Source: Agarophyton chilense
Lineage: Eukaryota > Rhodophyta > Florideophyceae > Gracilariales > Gracilariaceae
Direction: 5' to 3'
Assembly (NCBI GenBank): GCA_030374765.1
Contig: JARGXX010000068.1
Location: 682,001 to 746,000, forward strand
Length of the DNA stretch: 64,000 bases
The notes under the pieces were generated by a model, which did not search any database, was not told the DNA's origin, and saw only the letters and a program-made list of their open reading frames with translations. The position numbers and the translations under genes are program-made. Below are positions 45,091 to 55,497 of this stretch, in pieces (positions within the stretch are counted from its first letter, which is position 1; every line of letters begins with the position of its first letter).

Positions 45091-45142
45091 TTTTGGTAAG
45101 TGAATTCGTTCGTGCGTCAAGGTCCAACCGAGGAGGAATCAT

Positions 45143-46552
45143 TTACGTATTGCTCATGTCTGTAAACATGAATGTCGGCTCAGATATTTCTTGTTCAATG
45201 TTAGTTATCGTGCGTTCTAGAATTCGTTTTTCGGCCCTTCTCTGTCTCACAGCCCATCTTTGCTTCAGAGTCAACATCTTGAATACCTTTCGGTCCGCGA
45301 TTAGTTTGTCATCCTCCGCCCTAGTTTGCGGATATTTCTCCAGCGCCGCTTGACATGCCTCAATCAAGGCTCGCGCAACTTGCGTCTCGTTTACTTCGTT
45401 GATGAAATCCCCAAAGTCAGCATTGTTGAATTCGTCCTCATCAGCAACGCAAAATCGCAAAAACTCTATTAGTTCCATAGGATAACGGTCGCGGTATAAC
45501 GGAAATGTGGTGGTTGGAGAAATCCCCGATTGCGCTATGTATTCCAATTTTCGGCTATGCAGCGGATCAGACTCGGACAATGAGACCACAATGTCCACTG
45601 AGTCGTATGGATTTCGGTCTGAAACAAAGCCATACAGCAGCAGCAAGTCGGAATTCGATTTTGGACCGTATGTCACAAATACTTGGTCCATCTTCCCATA
45701 TGGCCGGTCAGTGTACAAGGCAACCACTTTGCGATCTAGAAATGGCTTCGAATGGACATCGATATAATTCGAACAAAATGGATTATGGTTGAGAAGATCT
45801 GCGTATGGAACCAGTGCGATTCTTTGCTCAGCTGTCAGCATAATTGCTCGAGAGAAGAGAATAGCAAAAGCCCATTCCCATGCATTCTTGGAAAAAACGT
45901 CTTTCGGAAACCGCTCTCGATTCTTTGAGAAGTATCGCTGGTTTGCCGACTCAAATTCTTCTCCGAGCTTCATTCGAAGACTTATACACGCTGGTATGCA
46001 AGGACTTCCTTTCAGCAATGCTAAATCACTCTCTGACCAACGGAATAGAGGTATGAGGTCTTGATCGACGGGAAGGATATCCAGGTAAGGTTTCCAAAAG
46101 CTGTCTTCTCCCTTTGCTCTCTCAGAGATAAGAAGACAAGCGAGTGCAATGTAATCGTCAACTCCGTCTCCAAGTGGTAAGGTTCGAAGAGCAACTTCTT
46201 TTGTTAGAATAAGTTCGTATGGAACTTCGAAAACCGCCTCCCCTTGCAGAATAGGTTTCACAGCCACCAGGCCTCGCCCGGAAACTTCTCCATCGTCCGT
46301 TGTCTCATCAGCAATAGCTAACGGGTGCATTGGCCTACCCCATGTGGCTCCTTCAGAGAGATACATACCGTTTTCACGCAACCAATTGACAAACTCAGCT
46401 GACTTTTTCGCGGCTGGGTTTTTCACAGGAATAGAAAATGATGATGAAAGGGATAGAGTGAGATTATTTCGCTTTCTAACACAGCGGTTTGCAACCAAGT
46501 TCTTTTTCTGAAATGGTACGAGAACCGGAGATATAAAGGATGAGGTTAACAT
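45143..46552 (-). CDS. SET-domain protein lysine methyltransferase, Rubisco LSMT-like
   Basis: 469 residues from the ATG at 46552. The N-terminus (MLTSSFISPVLVPFQKKN, then Arg/Ser-rich to about residue 45) looks like a plastid transit peptide. The SET domain is split as in the LSMT family: SGRG at 91-94, a long helical insert (about 130-225), ADLLNHNP with the NH motif at 255-256, and VTYGPKSN at 293-300 with the Tyr and Asn expected for S-adenosylmethionine binding. The remainder matches a Rubisco-LSMT substrate-binding domain in length and helical content. Family members methylate lysines of Rubisco large subunit or chloroplast aldolase; the substrate here is unknown. One exon, convergent with the ClpP gene. 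Confidence 0.9.
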   Translation of the reverse strand: MLTSSFISPVLVPFQKKNLVANRCVRKRNNLTLSLSSSFSIPVKNPAAKKSAEFVNWLRENGMYLSEGATWGRPMHPLAIADETTDDGEVSGRGLVAVKPILQGEAVFEVPYELILTKEVALRTLPLGDGVDDYIALACLLISERAKGEDSFWKPYLDILPVDQDLIPLFRWSESDLALLKGSPCIPACISLRMKLGEEFESANQRYFSKNRERFPKDVFSKNAWEWAFAILFSRAIMLTAEQRIALVPYADLLNHNPFCSNYIDVHSKPFLDRKVVALYTDRPYGKMDQVFVTYGPKSNSDLLLLYGFVSDRNPYDSVDIVVSLSESDPLHSRKLEYIAQSGISPTTTFPLYRDRYPMELIEFLRFCVADEDEFNNADFGDFINEVNETQVARALIEACQAALEKYPQTRAEDDKLIADRKVFKMLTLKQRWAVRQRRAEKRILERTITNIEQEISEPTFMFTDMSNT

Positions 46553-46929
46553 CGTGGCAAGTGAGAAGCTCGACGAGATAGTTTACGTATAGCTCCTGAA
46601 GCAGATGCAACGATAGGTTGTGCTTTCTATGCCCCAAAGGCAATGTGTATTCTGTTCTGTGTGGCAAAAGGTAAAGCGCTAAAGTTTACCTTCGTAGGCT
46701 CTGAAGTGCAAGAGCCCGGAGCAGGACAGAGAACGAAGGAATCTGCGTACCACCAGTCAAGCAATCTGAATGATTCTTCTCCACTCCTGTTCCTTTCTCA
46801 AAGGCTAAAAAATGGTCATTTAAGAAAGATTTTAAAACATTTCATGAAGCTCTACCGTTATATACTTCTTTCAAATGTTTGATAAATTTGAATTGGTGAG
46901 CTCATTCAAAAAAGATCAGATTGAGACCT

Positions 46930-47439
46930 TCAGCACAAGTAAAAGGCAAGTTCTGAGATATCATTGACTTGCCCAAAACCAGCTGCCACTCCGACCGGGG
47001 CTTTATTTTGGTCATTCTCATCCGCCATAGCAGACATCGTTGCTAGCACTAATACTTCCAAAACAATGAGAGCGGCATACTGCAACAACCGAATCGGAGC
47101 ACGACAGCTTTGCTTCGTATTATTAGCCTTGTCTCTTTTGCAATTAAGTTCAGCATTCTTAGCAACCACCCTCATTAGCTCACACGCTTTCTTTTTGATT
47201 TCAGAAATGCATCGTTGTTCTTTTGAAATAGCTTGAACTTTATACGTCTTTCGCTTTCTTCTCTTGTCTTTTTCTGGTGCCTTAGCCTTTGCTTCATCTC
47301 GTTTGCGTTTCCTCTCGACTGCATTAGCAGCCTTTTGTCTCACTACGACATTTTCAAAGCCTTCTAGCTTTGTTTTGGTATTTAGTTTGTTGCCCCTCAA
47401 GTAGTTTGGCTTCCGTTTCCTGACGAAGACGCATTTCAT
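46930..47439 (-). pseudogene. Basic minus-strand frame, unknown
   Basis: 169 codons from an ATG at 47439. The first 115 residues are very Lys/Arg-rich (ERKRKRDEAKAKAPEKDKRR) and probably helical, followed by a hydrophobic stretch LLQYAALIVLEVLVLATM that could span a membrane. Coding-like sequence in other minus frames continues upstream to about 47.7 kb with stops, so this looks like part of a decayed transposon ORF. Function unknown. Confidence 0.25.
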
Positions 47440-49251
47440 CTTAATTTGTGGCCCATTTTGCGGGGTTTTCAGTATCGTATGCGTCTCGCTTTCGTGATTT
47501 ATTCTCCTGTCTACGAGGAAGATTGCCTTTCATTACGTTCATCAAAATGCTGGTAACAGTTTCAGCATTGGAAAACACCTTTTGCATTTCCTAAAGCTTC
47601 GATGAATACCCCATGGGTCTTTGCTGAACTTCAGTCACCGTCATGTAATTCTCTTTATCGGAACGCCTTTTTCTGACAACAGGTAGCCTCGAAGCGGCAG
47701 TCCCATACTCCATTTTGGTTTGATTTATCGCAAACTAATGCTTCTGTTTCGTCTTAGTACGTTTTATATCGTAGGAGAAAGGCAAGATCGAATGGAAACG
47801 TGCCATTGTTTTTGAACGATTCTTTGATAGCGTCTATGGTAAAACTGTAAAAGGCCTACACAGGAAATGCGAAATTGAAGTTCACCTTTGTCGCGTCGAT
47901 GTTTCCCTGTCTACAAACCTCATCACGGAGGTCATGCATATGCTTAAATTTCTTATTAATCCTTTAATGGAAAGGCTGCAATATGTGATCCTTGTTTGCA
48001 GCGTTTGTCACATCTTCTATGCTAATTGTTGAGCAGCATTCGATCCAATCTGCGTGCTTTCTAGATACCTTTCCGTCCAGGAATAGAAGCAGTGTGGTAT
48101 AACAGTGTAAAATTGGGGTGCGCCATGATTCAAATATTCAACGAAAGCGCAAAGAAACAAAAATTCCATTGAGCCATTTTTTGACCCTGACAACTGGCGA
48201 GTGTTCAGGCATCCAGCTAGGCTTTTTATATGCTAAAACCATTCCATGCGGTTCTTTTGAAAAACTTCCATTTAAAGGATCAAGCCATGCTTTATTCTAG
48301 CGTTTGGATGCTACTTTGAAGAAATGTATTGCTATGAGTCCAATTGGTGATTGCGACATACAGATTGGAGTATTGCCTGACAGCAAGTGGAGAGGCACTG
48401 TGATTATCATTGATTCTAAAGTAGAATGGCTGCTTTTTCTCGGGAGCACTGTTATCCTAGTGAGGGGGCACCTTTCCCGCCTTTCCGGGGAGGTGACTGA
48501 CACGCAATAGGCTACAGGAACGCTGCTGACATTGTGCCGACAGCACACTTCACCCATTTAAAAAGGGGTTCATTTGCCTATTCTTCTTTTCTGAGGAGGA
48601 GGGCATCGAACAGCCAGGCTTAAGTAAAGCAAACTGTTTCAGTGATGCCTCGACTACAGCAGTGATATTTATGGATATTCCGTAGAAAGAGTTGACGGCC
48701 CGTTTACCTCCATGCTTTGTTTTCGCAGAACAACAGTTTTTTTTACATCTTCCGTACGTTTTTTTGACTGTCTTTTCATCGCAGTTCCAAAAGTATAAAG
48801 AAGTTAGCAGCATGTCTGGTTTCAGATGACTTGTCTTCTCCAGTTTAGAGAAAAACGTTAAAATATGCTCGTAGCTTTCATCGGCAGGCTTTGCGTACTC
48901 TCTGTTTTATATAGATCAACAGCACTACGTTGTAATTAAGCTAGTGTACTCATAAAAGAGAGATATATATATAGATCAATATAATATATCTAGATGCTGC
49001 GATCTATACGTACTAACTGCTGCATCACTCGGCACTCTATTTTTGAATCCATTTTGACCATCAGCAGTTACACGAAAAAGCAAATGTGTTCTTTGATTTA
49101 AAAAATCCTCGCTGCGCTGCAAGGGTCAAGGGTTCATTAATGAGACTGCTCTCCTCATCAGGAATAGTAGACGGACATTCAGGGCAAATCAATGTGCTAA
49201 GGAGGTGTTATAACCGCTCTGAGTCGTTGTTTATAAAGCACTGGGGTAGAT

Positions 49252-49488
49252 TCAGAACGGTTCCTCGCGTAAGACTAGTCGCCGTTGCTGTGTCTCAGAT
49301 ACTTGTTTTTTCAGAAACTCTACAGCTCCTTTGCAATCGGGTGTCTGCTGTTCAAGGCATGTTTTCCTACTAACCTGCTCTGCAATTTGTCCTTGCATCG
49401 ACGGAGGCATGGTTTGCAAAAACGGTGTGTGAAAAGATGGAGACAAAAAAACTGTAATCTTTGGATCAGCGACAGCCTTGCTTGACAC
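49252..49488 (-). CDS. Possible small protein, unknown
   Basis: A 78-codon minus-strand frame that looks more coding-like than its surroundings (FLSPSFHTPFLQTMPPSMQG, then KTCLEQQTPDC and a charged end VLREEPF). It opens only with GTG; the first ATG inside is in MPPSMQG, which would leave about 52 residues. If real it may need an upstream exon. No family recognised. Confidence 0.25.
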   Translation of the reverse strand: MSSKAVADPKITVFLSPSFHTPFLQTMPPSMQGQIAEQVSRKTCLEQQTPDCKGAVEFLKKQVSETQQRRLVLREEPF

Positions 49489-50975
49489 TAATTTGACATA
49501 CGATTACGTAAAACTTAGAACACCGTACTGACAACATCAGTTGTTCGAGGTATGCTCTAAAAAGGGACGACCACTGTCAAGAGAGGACGAGGGTGAGGTA
49601 TAAAATTGGCGCCAACTGACCAAAACATCGCCCTGACCATAATTCAGCCTTTTAAAAGAGTACACGTGATGGCCATATCCTGAAAAGTTTTGTCTGGTGG
49701 CTACCCTCCTTGAAACCTCTGATAAATGTTTTACGAAATAAAAAATGTTTTACAAAATAATATTGTTTTTATAATATATTATTATTAAAGTAGTTGGTAC
49801 CAGTATGCAATTCATGTTGAACCTCGTAACAACCTCACTAAAACGAAATTAAGCTTCACGAAAACAAATTAAGGGTTGACGAGTTGACCGAAATATTTTA
49901 GGGTTTAAGGGTCTTAAGGATTTTTGCTACCTTTGGGGGGTGCAAAGAAGATAGTTTTGATTTTTTGTGTTGTTGGTTGACGTCTTAGTTTTCTTTTGGT
50001 GACGTTTTTGAATCCCCTGCCGTTTGTGACAACAACAGAAGCCTAGAAACACATAACGTCGGAGAATGTGGTTTTTGTGTGCCTTCTGGATGGCCTATGA
50101 ACGACGTGTGAATTGTGTAAAAAGTTCGCGAAAAAAAAAAAAACCCTTACCACGGAAATGTTTTGCCAGTTTCAAAAGATCTCTACTGTCAAAAGACAAC
50201 TAATATTTCTCACGTTATCAGTGCGTCTAGATAAAACAACTCTTTTGCGTTGTTCAATTCAAATTCAAGTATTATCCCACATTCATTATGCAAAATAAAA
50301 TAAATACGTATCACTAAAAAGAGTCCTTCAAAACTACAGCGTTTCAGTTATTGCATTTCACAAAGTGAACTACAATAATTTTGTCAACGTACGTTAAGAT
50401 ACCAAAATGCCAAGAAGACCGCCACTTTGACCTTGGGAACTAATTACAGCTGTTCACCACGAATATTTCAGTATCATAAAGATAGAAAACTACTCAGAGC
50501 GATCATTTGGAGCGGTTAAATATGTATTGCGTGGAAAAAACCCAGTAAGGTCCTTGGAACAGTTGTTTAGCTCCCAAAAATCTCAGAAAAACAAGAGAGA
50601 GCACTACTTAGTACTACATTTCATGATGTTACTTCTGCAGCGACTTTGAAAAACAAACTCATTTTACCGAATGAAACTCGACGAGGGCAGCAAAAATGAG
50701 TACTTTCATAATTGTGACCTTTCAACACCGAAAATGAGCCGAAACCTTAAAAACTTCGAATTAAATGCCCCAAAATGTTTTTTCCTAAAATAGATTAATT
50801 ATAATGAAAGGTTTGTAGTTTAATAGAGATGGTACAGGTAGTTTAGCGCAGAATTGGAGAATTGGTTTGAGGAAATAGCTCGGACACTTTTGTAGCCTAG
50901 TAGACACAGTGTCTATTCGACCGGGGCGACTGTTCCAAGTCACTCTAGTGGTTGTCACATTCTGGATCTGGAAGG

Positions 50976-51020
50976 TTGGGCACATGTAAACGTTACACTG
51001 TAAAGTTTACACGTGCCCAA
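50976..51020. repeat. Imperfect palindrome
   Basis: TTGGGCACATGTAAAC (50976-50991) pairs with GTTTACACGTGCCCAA (51005-51020): 16 bp with one mismatch around a 13-nt loop. It could be the core of a MITE or a foldback; no longer termini are visible. Confidence 0.75.
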
Positions 51021-51757
51021 CGTAATGAAAAGTGTACACTTGCCGAGAGTCATCATGTTCAACAACCCCTCAAAACCTTGCCAAGGAGAGTACTTAAAGA
51101 CTGAGATATTTTTCTAAAATTCTGTTAATCCTGGAGCCTGTTTCCAGAAGCCTGAGGTTGAAATTGCCTCTGAAGATTCGAGGGTTATTTCCCTTGTAAA
51201 TCTATTACGAAGGTAAAGGGACACACTTTGCAGCTCAGACCAGATGCAATTATGTCCTCAGAAAAAGGGCCATGGGCATTTTAACGGAACGCAGACACTA
51301 CAATGTTTCTTGGTGTCTCACTCCACATCAGGGGACAGCCCAAAAGCACTTGCGTCAACCCATATCTGAGACAGTGCGTCACTACATGCATAAGAATTAT
51401 CCCGTTTACACAGGCGTTGGGATTGCTGTTCGGTTAATAGTAGGGAGATACTGCCGCGGGGATCGTTCCCATTCAACGGTTCGCTGAGATTCATAGAGCG
51501 TGATTCTGACTGGCACATTGCAAATCTGTTGAACCTCTTGTTCCTTTGTCAGGGTTTAGCTATACCCTCTAGGAAATTCGGCAAGGTTTGTCACGTATCG
51601 GATTAGAGCTTCGCCGTGTCGCCGTTTCGCATCAGTATTCTTTCTGGGAGGGACAGTTTCGTTGGACACATTTGCCGGACTGAAAACTGCTTTCACCGGA
51701 GATTCTAGCCGGAACGGATTTTTCGGAAGTCTTTACCCAAATGCAGTAGATATCTTG

Positions 51758-53044
51758 ATGGCTACGCAACGGTCATCTCTTCGCGTCTCACGCGTATGTG
51801 TTATTGGGGCTGGTGCGGCTGGTTTGGCAGCAGTCCGCTTCTTCCGAGATGCTGGCTTTCAAGTGCACGCCTTCGAGGCGGCATCTGATGTCGGTGGGAC
51901 ATGGGCTTACTCACATTCACCTTCGGAAACTTCTGTCGTCTACAAGAATCTGCAAACCAATATTCCTTCTTCTATCATGTGCTATACGGATGAACCGTTC
52001 CCCAGTGGTGTTTCTTCTTACCCTCCACATCAGCAAGTGTTACAGTACTTGAGAGATTTTGCTGAAAAATATGACCTATGCCAACATATTCGCTTCAACG
52101 TGAAAGTGACTTCCGTGACCAAAAATGGGAAGGGGTGGAAGATCAATTGTGAGCCAAAGGGCACCTTGCGAGTGGATGCAGTTGTCGTTTGCAATGGACA
52201 TTATCGAGTGCCCAATACTTGGTCGGCGCCTGGTGCTGCAGCCTATCTTCAGTCCGGAGGCGTTATTAGTCACTCGAAACAATATAAGGACCCTCTCAGC
52301 CTTAAGGGCAAACGTGTGCTGGTGATCGGAAGCGGCCCTTCGGGACTTGATATAGGCCTGGAAGTTTCACGATGTGCATCTCACGTGTACCTGTCACATC
52401 GACAGAAACCCCCAATTCTCAGTTTTGATACTGGAACTTCAATCTCCGAGGTAGTGGAAGTTGAGAAGTTCGCAGGTGGTCGGGACATTGAGCTACAAGA
52501 TGGAAAAGTGCTGCACAATATACATCACGTTCTGTGTTGTACTGGATATCGTTACAACTTTCCGTTCTTGAGCGAAGGTGAAGCAGGCGTTGCTGTTAAT
52601 GATGATGGGCGCTGTGTCCGTGGCTTGATGATGCACCTTGTCGCCGAAAAGGACCCTACACTTTCTTTTCCCGGTCTTCCCTTCTCTGTGATTCCCTTTC
52701 CTTTGTTCGAAGACCAAGTGGCGTTTCTTGTTGCCTTGTACAGCGGAAAGATATCATTTGCAAAGCTTCAACACATTCATGAACAAGATATGCCACTGGA
52801 TGATGAAGACATTTATTTCCACAAGTTTGGGCCAAAACAATGGGAATATCGACGGCAGTTAGCTAGTCTTGCTGGTCGTAAGCCTGTAGGCAGCAGCTGT
52901 GTTGAAATTGCGCACGCCAGTTCTGCGGCACGGAAGTCAAACTTCAAGACGTTTCGTGAACGAGAATATAAATTGCTGGGTCCAGGTCCGGGTCAATGGC
53001 GGGTCTTTTTAAAAGGAGAAGACATTAGTGGGAGTGAGACCTAG
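51758..53044 (+). CDS. Flavin-containing monooxygenase (FMO-like)
   Basis: 428 residues from the ATG at 51758. The frame is open further left but only to a TTG at 51662, which I do not accept as a start. FMOs use NADPH and FAD to oxygenate soft nucleophiles (N or S). The FAD-binding GAGAAG is at 17-22 with an acidic strand end (VHAFEAASDVGGTW). The NADPH site GSGPSG is at 191-196. The FMO signature shows G-x3-H-x3-Y (GVISHSKQY at about 168-176), but its leading Phe is replaced. CTGYRYNFPFL is the family's third conserved segment. The length is normal for plant, fungal and algal FMOs. No signal peptide is evident. One exon. Confidence 0.93.
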   Translation: MATQRSSLRVSRVCVIGAGAAGLAAVRFFRDAGFQVHAFEAASDVGGTWAYSHSPSETSVVYKNLQTNIPSSIMCYTDEPFPSGVSSYPPHQQVLQYLRDFAEKYDLCQHIRFNVKVTSVTKNGKGWKINCEPKGTLRVDAVVVCNGHYRVPNTWSAPGAAAYLQSGGVISHSKQYKDPLSLKGKRVLVIGSGPSGLDIGLEVSRCASHVYLSHRQKPPILSFDTGTSISEVVEVEKFAGGRDIELQDGKVLHNIHHVLCCTGYRYNFPFLSEGEAGVAVNDDGRCVRGLMMHLVAEKDPTLSFPGLPFSVIPFPLFEDQVAFLVALYSGKISFAKLQHIHEQDMPLDDEDIYFHKFGPKQWEYRRQLASLAGRKPVGSSCVEIAHASSAARKSNFKTFREREYKLLGPGPGQWRVFLKGEDISGSET

Positions 53045-54439
53045 TCCGTAATCGCTACATACAGTAAATCACTTGCACGCTTAACTCGTACGAGGTATCT
53101 TGGAGAGCGAGTGCCCCGATATCCGCACGTACTCTTCAACATAACGGGCTTATCACACCGCTGACAGCTTTAAGCCAACCGTGATCATCGAGCGATGGAC
53201 AGGTCATTTTCCTTTCCATGTTGAGGCCACGATGTTGGCGAACTCTTTTACCGCCATCCTTTCTCATCGATCCCATCTCAACCCCTGGAGAAGTTATATA
53301 TCTCACCAGCCACCCGATCTAAGGGGGCGCTCTTCGCCACGTGGGCACGAGGAGGTGCACTTGAGGTGCACCTCCCTATCTACTCACTCTTATCTAAATT
53401 ATACTAAATTAGCGAAAAGATAAGCTAATTGCTAACTAAACCACTGTAGTACACGACGCATGCTGGCAACCAACCACGTCCAGCACATGTCATCTTTTCC
53501 TCCTTGATTTCGCTCACTGGGTGAACGCAGAAATAATCAAATCGCCGCCTGATCAAATTTGAGCCAAAATAACTGCTCAATTTTTGACCTGTGTTGAACC
53601 AAATCCGTCATTCTAAAAGAGGGTCGTTTCAAAGTTCTAAACCGCCTGTCAAACGCCTGACGTGACGAAATGATTTCACATCTGGCAAAATCGGCTCTTT
53701 TGGTGGCAGTAGGAGAATTTATGACCATGCTAAGCGTTTTTGTGACAATAAGAAAACGATCGAAGCGCCCAACAAAACTGACAATCTAACTCAGCAAAAA
53801 CGCCAGAAACTGCTCTGCCCCAATGACAAAAGCGATGAAACACCGCGGCAAAGACTTTTGCATTTTGGTACAGAAAACTGTTTCATTTCCGTTACCAAAT
53901 TTACATGACGTATTGTTTTCCAAACATTACTGCTTCTCTATCTATCAAATCGATCTACCATCAACTACAGAAGCCTTCACAGAACCGATAATGCTACAAA
54001 AAGACGAAACACAATCATAAAATTCGTAGAGTTGCTTGTACGTTTAATTTTGTATCTGAGGACCAGATGCAATTATTATCAGATATTTCGGTCTTTTTGG
54101 TAGGTTTCCATCGTAAATGAATGGTTGGCTCGACCACTTACTTGATGTTCTACTCAAAGCGATTAATTAGGAGGACACGCTTTTTTGAAACCTGATGGCC
54201 TACTGTAGAAGAAAAGGGATTCTCTGCTGCATTGATAGAGAAGCATCGTAATTTTGGGTAGCTACTGAAAAGAGTGTTTGGTATTACGGATGATGGAAGG
54301 TTTATATGCCAGAACTATGGATATTCTATGTTTTATTTCAATGAAAACTGTAGAAGTCTCGGTGCAGTAAATATCCCCATAAATAACCGCGAAGAGCGGA
54401 TGCCGCCCTGCGAGCGACGGTTCTTAGATGAAAAGAAAA
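53045..54439. other. Spacer with a TATA/hairpin segment
   Basis: No gene. At 53294 there is a TTATATATC and at 53351-53375 a perfect 10-bp hairpin GGAGGTGCAC/GTGCACCTCC. This resembles the layout inside the LTRs here and may be a solo-LTR relic (perhaps about 53.2-53.5 kb, ends not defined). The rest is AT-rich with short ORFs only. Confidence 0.4.
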
Positions 54440-55255
54440 TGTAGAGCAACTTCTGCGCGTATTACCGGTGGGACACCATTCATATGGCGTCCGGTATATT
54501 GGGGACCACGTTGATGATTTTATGAGTAATATTAGCTTTTAGTATTTTAGACACCTTAGAAGGTAGGTTAGTTAAGTCTCTACAGTAGCACCGTAGTAAA
54601 CGGATGGACATGCAAGGCTGGGGTTACACGCATGATACGTGTATGGACCAGGATTTGTTTGCACTAATATAGTCTACACGTATAGTTCACTGTCTAGAAT
54701 AGACTTAAGCGATGGCTTCACCGCCATCGCTACCACCAATTATATGGAAGCCGAGTGCTTGTCTCTAGATTATATCGCCTACGCGAGTCTCCATCTCTTA
54801 ACATGAGGAACCGCGACCGGTTTGGCTAATCTATCCCCTCGGGAAGATCAGGGGTCACTGTACCATCGTTATTGGTGTGTTTCTTTCTTTTGTTGGTTTT
54901 CCTGTGTTTACGTCAGTACACCGCCCCTGTATAGGTTTGTTTTTACCCGTCTTTATTTTGCTTATCCAGTGTGGATACTCCTTTCATATGTCTGTACGCT
55001 TGGTCGTGCGTCCTATTATCGCCCTACATTTTCGCTCTACACTTTGCCGTTGTCCGCGGAATATCCTTGTCCTTGGATCCCCCTTTGATTCTTCCCCTTT
55101 TCCTGGGTTCATCACTTTCGTAGGTATTGCATGAACCACCGTGGTCTTACACCCACGCATCGGTGGCACGAAGGCTCGTTCGCTGAGTTACCTCTCCTCG
55201 TGAGAGCGGGACTCGAACACCCGAGAGGTATTTCACCATCTGGAATTGCTCTACA
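54440..55255 (+). repeat. 5' LTR of element 3
   Basis: It starts TGTAGAGCAAC and ends GCTCTACA. A perfect 9-bp hairpin AGCGATGGC/GCCATCGCT is at 54708-54731, shortly after a TATAG (54681). Near the 3' end the minus strand has a B-box-like GGGTGTTCGAGTCCC. Confidence 0.88.
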
Positions 55256-55290
55256 TCTGTTCTACCAACTTAGGAGGGAAGAACCTAACA
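55256..55290 (+). other. Putative primer-binding region of element 3
   Basis: The bases after the 5' LTR do not start with TGG, so a normal tRNA 3'-end primer is unlikely. Their complement reads CCTCCTAAGTTGGTAGAAC, which resembles the D-arm region of a tRNA (AGTTGGTAGA). This would suit priming by an internal or 5'-half tRNA fragment, as in Drosophila copia. Only a suggestion. Confidence 0.3.
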
Positions 55291-55497
55291 AGTATTGAAG
55301 ATTTGAAGATCAGATCTCGCTTGCTACGGATATTCATTAGTACTTTGCTTTTGCTCTTCGAGGCTTTCGATTTGGTTTAATTGATACTCCTAAGTGGTTG
55401 GTTCACTTTTCACAGTATTTCACAGCCTGCCCCCACGTTGAGGGAGGGCTCTGCACGAGTGGAAAGGGGTACAGCACGTGCTGAACCGCGCTCGCGG

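Larger units (their letters stand above)
46553..51757. other. Mostly gene-free AT-rich stretch
   Basis: No gene that I can name. Minus-strand fragments between 46.9 and 48.8 kb have coding-like stretches but belong to no family I recognise. 49.5-50.8 kb is AT-rich with no convincing ORF. A broken frame near 50.4-50.8 kb (plus) is too weak to call. The right end should contain the promoter of the FMO gene. Confidence 0.5.

Noticed and set aside
51662-51757. 32-codon N-terminal extension of the FMO frame
   Set aside because: It opens only with TTG; the ATG at 51758 places the FAD motif at the usual distance from the start.
55195-55280. Full tRNA on the minus strand across the 5' LTR end of element 3
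   Set aside because: A B-box-like sequence and short acceptor-like pairing exist, but the T-stem has mismatches and no 7-base anticodon loop can be formed; the 3' LTR copy does not continue the same way.
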